Positions 62,601-64,000 of a stretch of 64,000 nt of DNA are shown piece after piece (position 1 is the first letter of the stretch; every line of letters begins with the position of its first letter). Source of the stretch: Diatrype stigma (lineage: Eukaryota; Ascomycota; Sordariomycetes; Xylariales; Diatrypaceae); NCBI GenBank assembly GCA_022225965.2, contig JAKJXP020000097.1, positions 124,001 through 188,000 on the forward strand. Reading direction: 5' to 3'. A program made the translations under genes and the position numbers. A model generated the notes under the pieces. The model saw only the letters and a program-made list of their open reading frames with translations. It had not been told where the DNA came from and ran no database searches.

Positions 62601-63484
62601 GCGCGCAGCTCGACGCCGCTGTCGAGGACCGCGATCGCGCCGAAGACGAGGCGGCTACGGCAGCAAGGAAACGCGCCCGCGAAGCCGAGGACCTCAAGAC
62701 GAAGGTTCGGGAGCTCGAGCGCGAGGTTCGTGCCGTGGGCCAGGAGCGCGACGATTTGCTCGTCAAGGAGCGCGAGTACAGCCGTCGTGCTGAGGACTTG
62801 GCCGAGGCCGAGCGCAAGGCTGAGGATGAGGGGAGGGATCTCCGCGCTGCGGTGCAGAGCCTGCGTGATGCCCTCGAGGCGAGCGAGGCCCAGGTCCGCG
62901 ATGCGGAGAACCAGCGTGCTGATCTACGGAGGCTGTTGGATGAGAGTCGTGCTAGGTATGAGGCCGTGCGGAAGGAGTTGAGGGGTGTGCAAGCTAGGCT
63001 TACCGGGAGCGTGAGCGTTGGTGCTTCTGCTTCTTCTCTGTCCGGCGGCGTGGCGAGTAGTAGGAAGAGCAGTGTTGAGAGCTCGAGGAGTGGTATCAAC
63101 GGTGCTGGTGGTAGACCAGGCAGCGCGGGAGGCTCATCAGTGACTGGAGGTTCAGCTAGTCCAGCAGTCGACACCATGTACCTCAAGACTATCCTGCTCC
63201 AGTTCCTCGAGGTCAAGGATGAGAAGGTCCGCTCGCAGCTCGTGCCTGTGCTGGGCAAGCTGTTGCGCTTCGATCGGTACGTAATACTTCCTCTCTTTCT
63301 CGATTTCTTTCCCCCCTTCCCCCAACCCCCTTTCCCCATCCATTGTCTTCTCTGGCCTGGGCAATAATTTCAGCCTTCACACCATTCAGATGACAGCATA
63401 GATGGCTAATATTTCCCCGAGCACAGAAACGATGAGCAGAAGTGGATGGCCGCCGTCCAGCACCTTGCGCGCCCTGGGCGGTAA
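59609..63484 (+). CDS. GRIP-domain golgin, Imh1-like
   Basis: Peripheral trans-Golgi tethering coiled-coil protein; the GRIP domain binds the GTPase Arl1. Four exons: 59609-59617, 59733-60252, 60321-63276 and 63427-63484, giving 1180 residues. The first exon is only 9 bp (MFS) with a good GCCGCCATG context, and the spliced start MFSSIRGAIDRTIAEE-like (SIRGAIDRTIAQEQARQ) fits. Then come a basic/acidic linker (IDDDDDGEGD at about 80), very long coiled coils from about 180 to 1080, a Lys-rich then Ala-rich break (about 531-560) and a C-terminal GRIP domain (about 1128-1178) with MYLKTILLQFLEVKDE, Tyr conserved, and VPVLGKLLRF joined by splicing to NDEQKWMAAVQHL. The third exon shifts to highly G/C-ending codons after about 61850. 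Confidence 0.92.
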
Positions 63485-64000
63485 TTCGTGTGATGTGACC
63501 GAGATCTGACGACGGGAGGCCGGACATGTGCATGTGCTCGGTGTAGATGAAGATATGTATGGCTTGGCTTACTGGCCAGACTAGCTGCCTGGCTTAACCT
63601 CGACGGCCAACAATGATCACGAACAGGAAACGGCCGGACTAGCTAGTGCTCTAGCAATAACGATGATGGATACGTACAAGCCGGGCTGGAAAGGGTGGCT
63701 TGCTTAGACAGTTGGCTAGAGGTAGAGGATACGGGGTGTAGGATACCCATATCGTGTAGGAATTACAACGTCGGTGTATGTGTACGATCATCGTACGTCT
63801 GTCTGATCATCTTTCTACGGCCCTTTCCCTAGTTCTAGCTGTTCTGTGTCTTTGGTCCCCGTGGAGGCTCGATACGGTGGCGCTTGTGATCTACTTGCTA
63901 CTATCTTACTGTACGGGTGCGTAGACGAATCCATAGTTGCTGTTTAAACTACTGATTACTTCAGAATCATTGTATCCGGCCACCTTAACAATTCCTGGCG
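63485..64000. other. 3' flank of the golgin gene
   Basis: Non-coding sequence to the window end; nothing further seen. Confidence 0.5.

Noticed and set aside
61906..63339. 477-codon Ser/Arg-rich frame on the minus strand
   Set aside because: Shadow of the golgin coiled coil; low-complexity composition and no domain.
1..64000. CRISPR arrays, bacterial operons or prophage
   Set aside because: The window is eukaryotic with spliceosomal introns; no spaced direct repeat array of the CRISPR type exists.

Overview
The window is nuclear DNA from a filamentous ascomycete (Pezizomycotina; probably Sordariomycetes, though the sequence alone does not fix the class). The evidence is: short GT-AG introns of about 65-240 bp; typical fungal genes (erg6, golgin, Lunapark, Doa1, BIM1-like copper protein); and long AT-rich blocks poor in CpA/TpG but still rich in CpG, the signature of repeat-induced point mutation (RIP).

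Layout. Bases 1-1890 are a mosaic of RIP-mutated repeats, including two ~300-bp direct copies that differ almost only by transitions and an 84-bp tandem array that is open in one frame. Bases 1890-3957 have normal composition but no gene I can support. Bases 3959-17525 are a 13.6-kb AT-rich block bounded by a perfect 52-bp inverted repeat, with TA on both sides. It looks like a RIP-destroyed DNA transposon or transposon nest, and its left inverted repeat is itself split by a 520-bp MITE-like insertion.

From 19 kb the window is gene-bearing. Eleven genes were resolved with exon boundaries: a PA-TM-RING ubiquitin ligase (+), sterol C-24 methyltransferase Erg6 (+), an OYE-type NADH:flavin oxidoreductase (+), an unrecognised basic/Q-rich protein (-), a STRAP-like WD40 protein (-), a Doa1/Ufd3/PLAA WD40-PFU-PUL protein (+), a secreted BIM1/X325 LPMO-like copper protein (-), an SRR1-domain protein (+), guanine deaminase (-), a lactose-permease-like MFS sugar transporter (-), Lunapark (-) and a GRIP-domain golgin (+), with Erg6 and the others all intron-containing (twelve entries when the STRAP/Doa1 divergent pair is counted separately). 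A second small RIP-affected island at 34.0-34.8 kb holds the end of a 12-residue-repeat protein remnant and a tRNA-Asp-like sequence.

The genes are mainly housekeeping functions: ER/Golgi structure (Lunapark, golgin), ubiquitin/Cdc48 (Doa1, RING ligase), sterol synthesis, purine salvage and nutrient uptake. They do not form a biosynthetic cluster. I did not find a clear new multi-gene system. The most interesting signals are the TIR-bounded block, the two in-phase repeat-protein remnants and a dense run of CCAAT boxes upstream of the copper-protein gene, four of them at exact 10-bp spacing.
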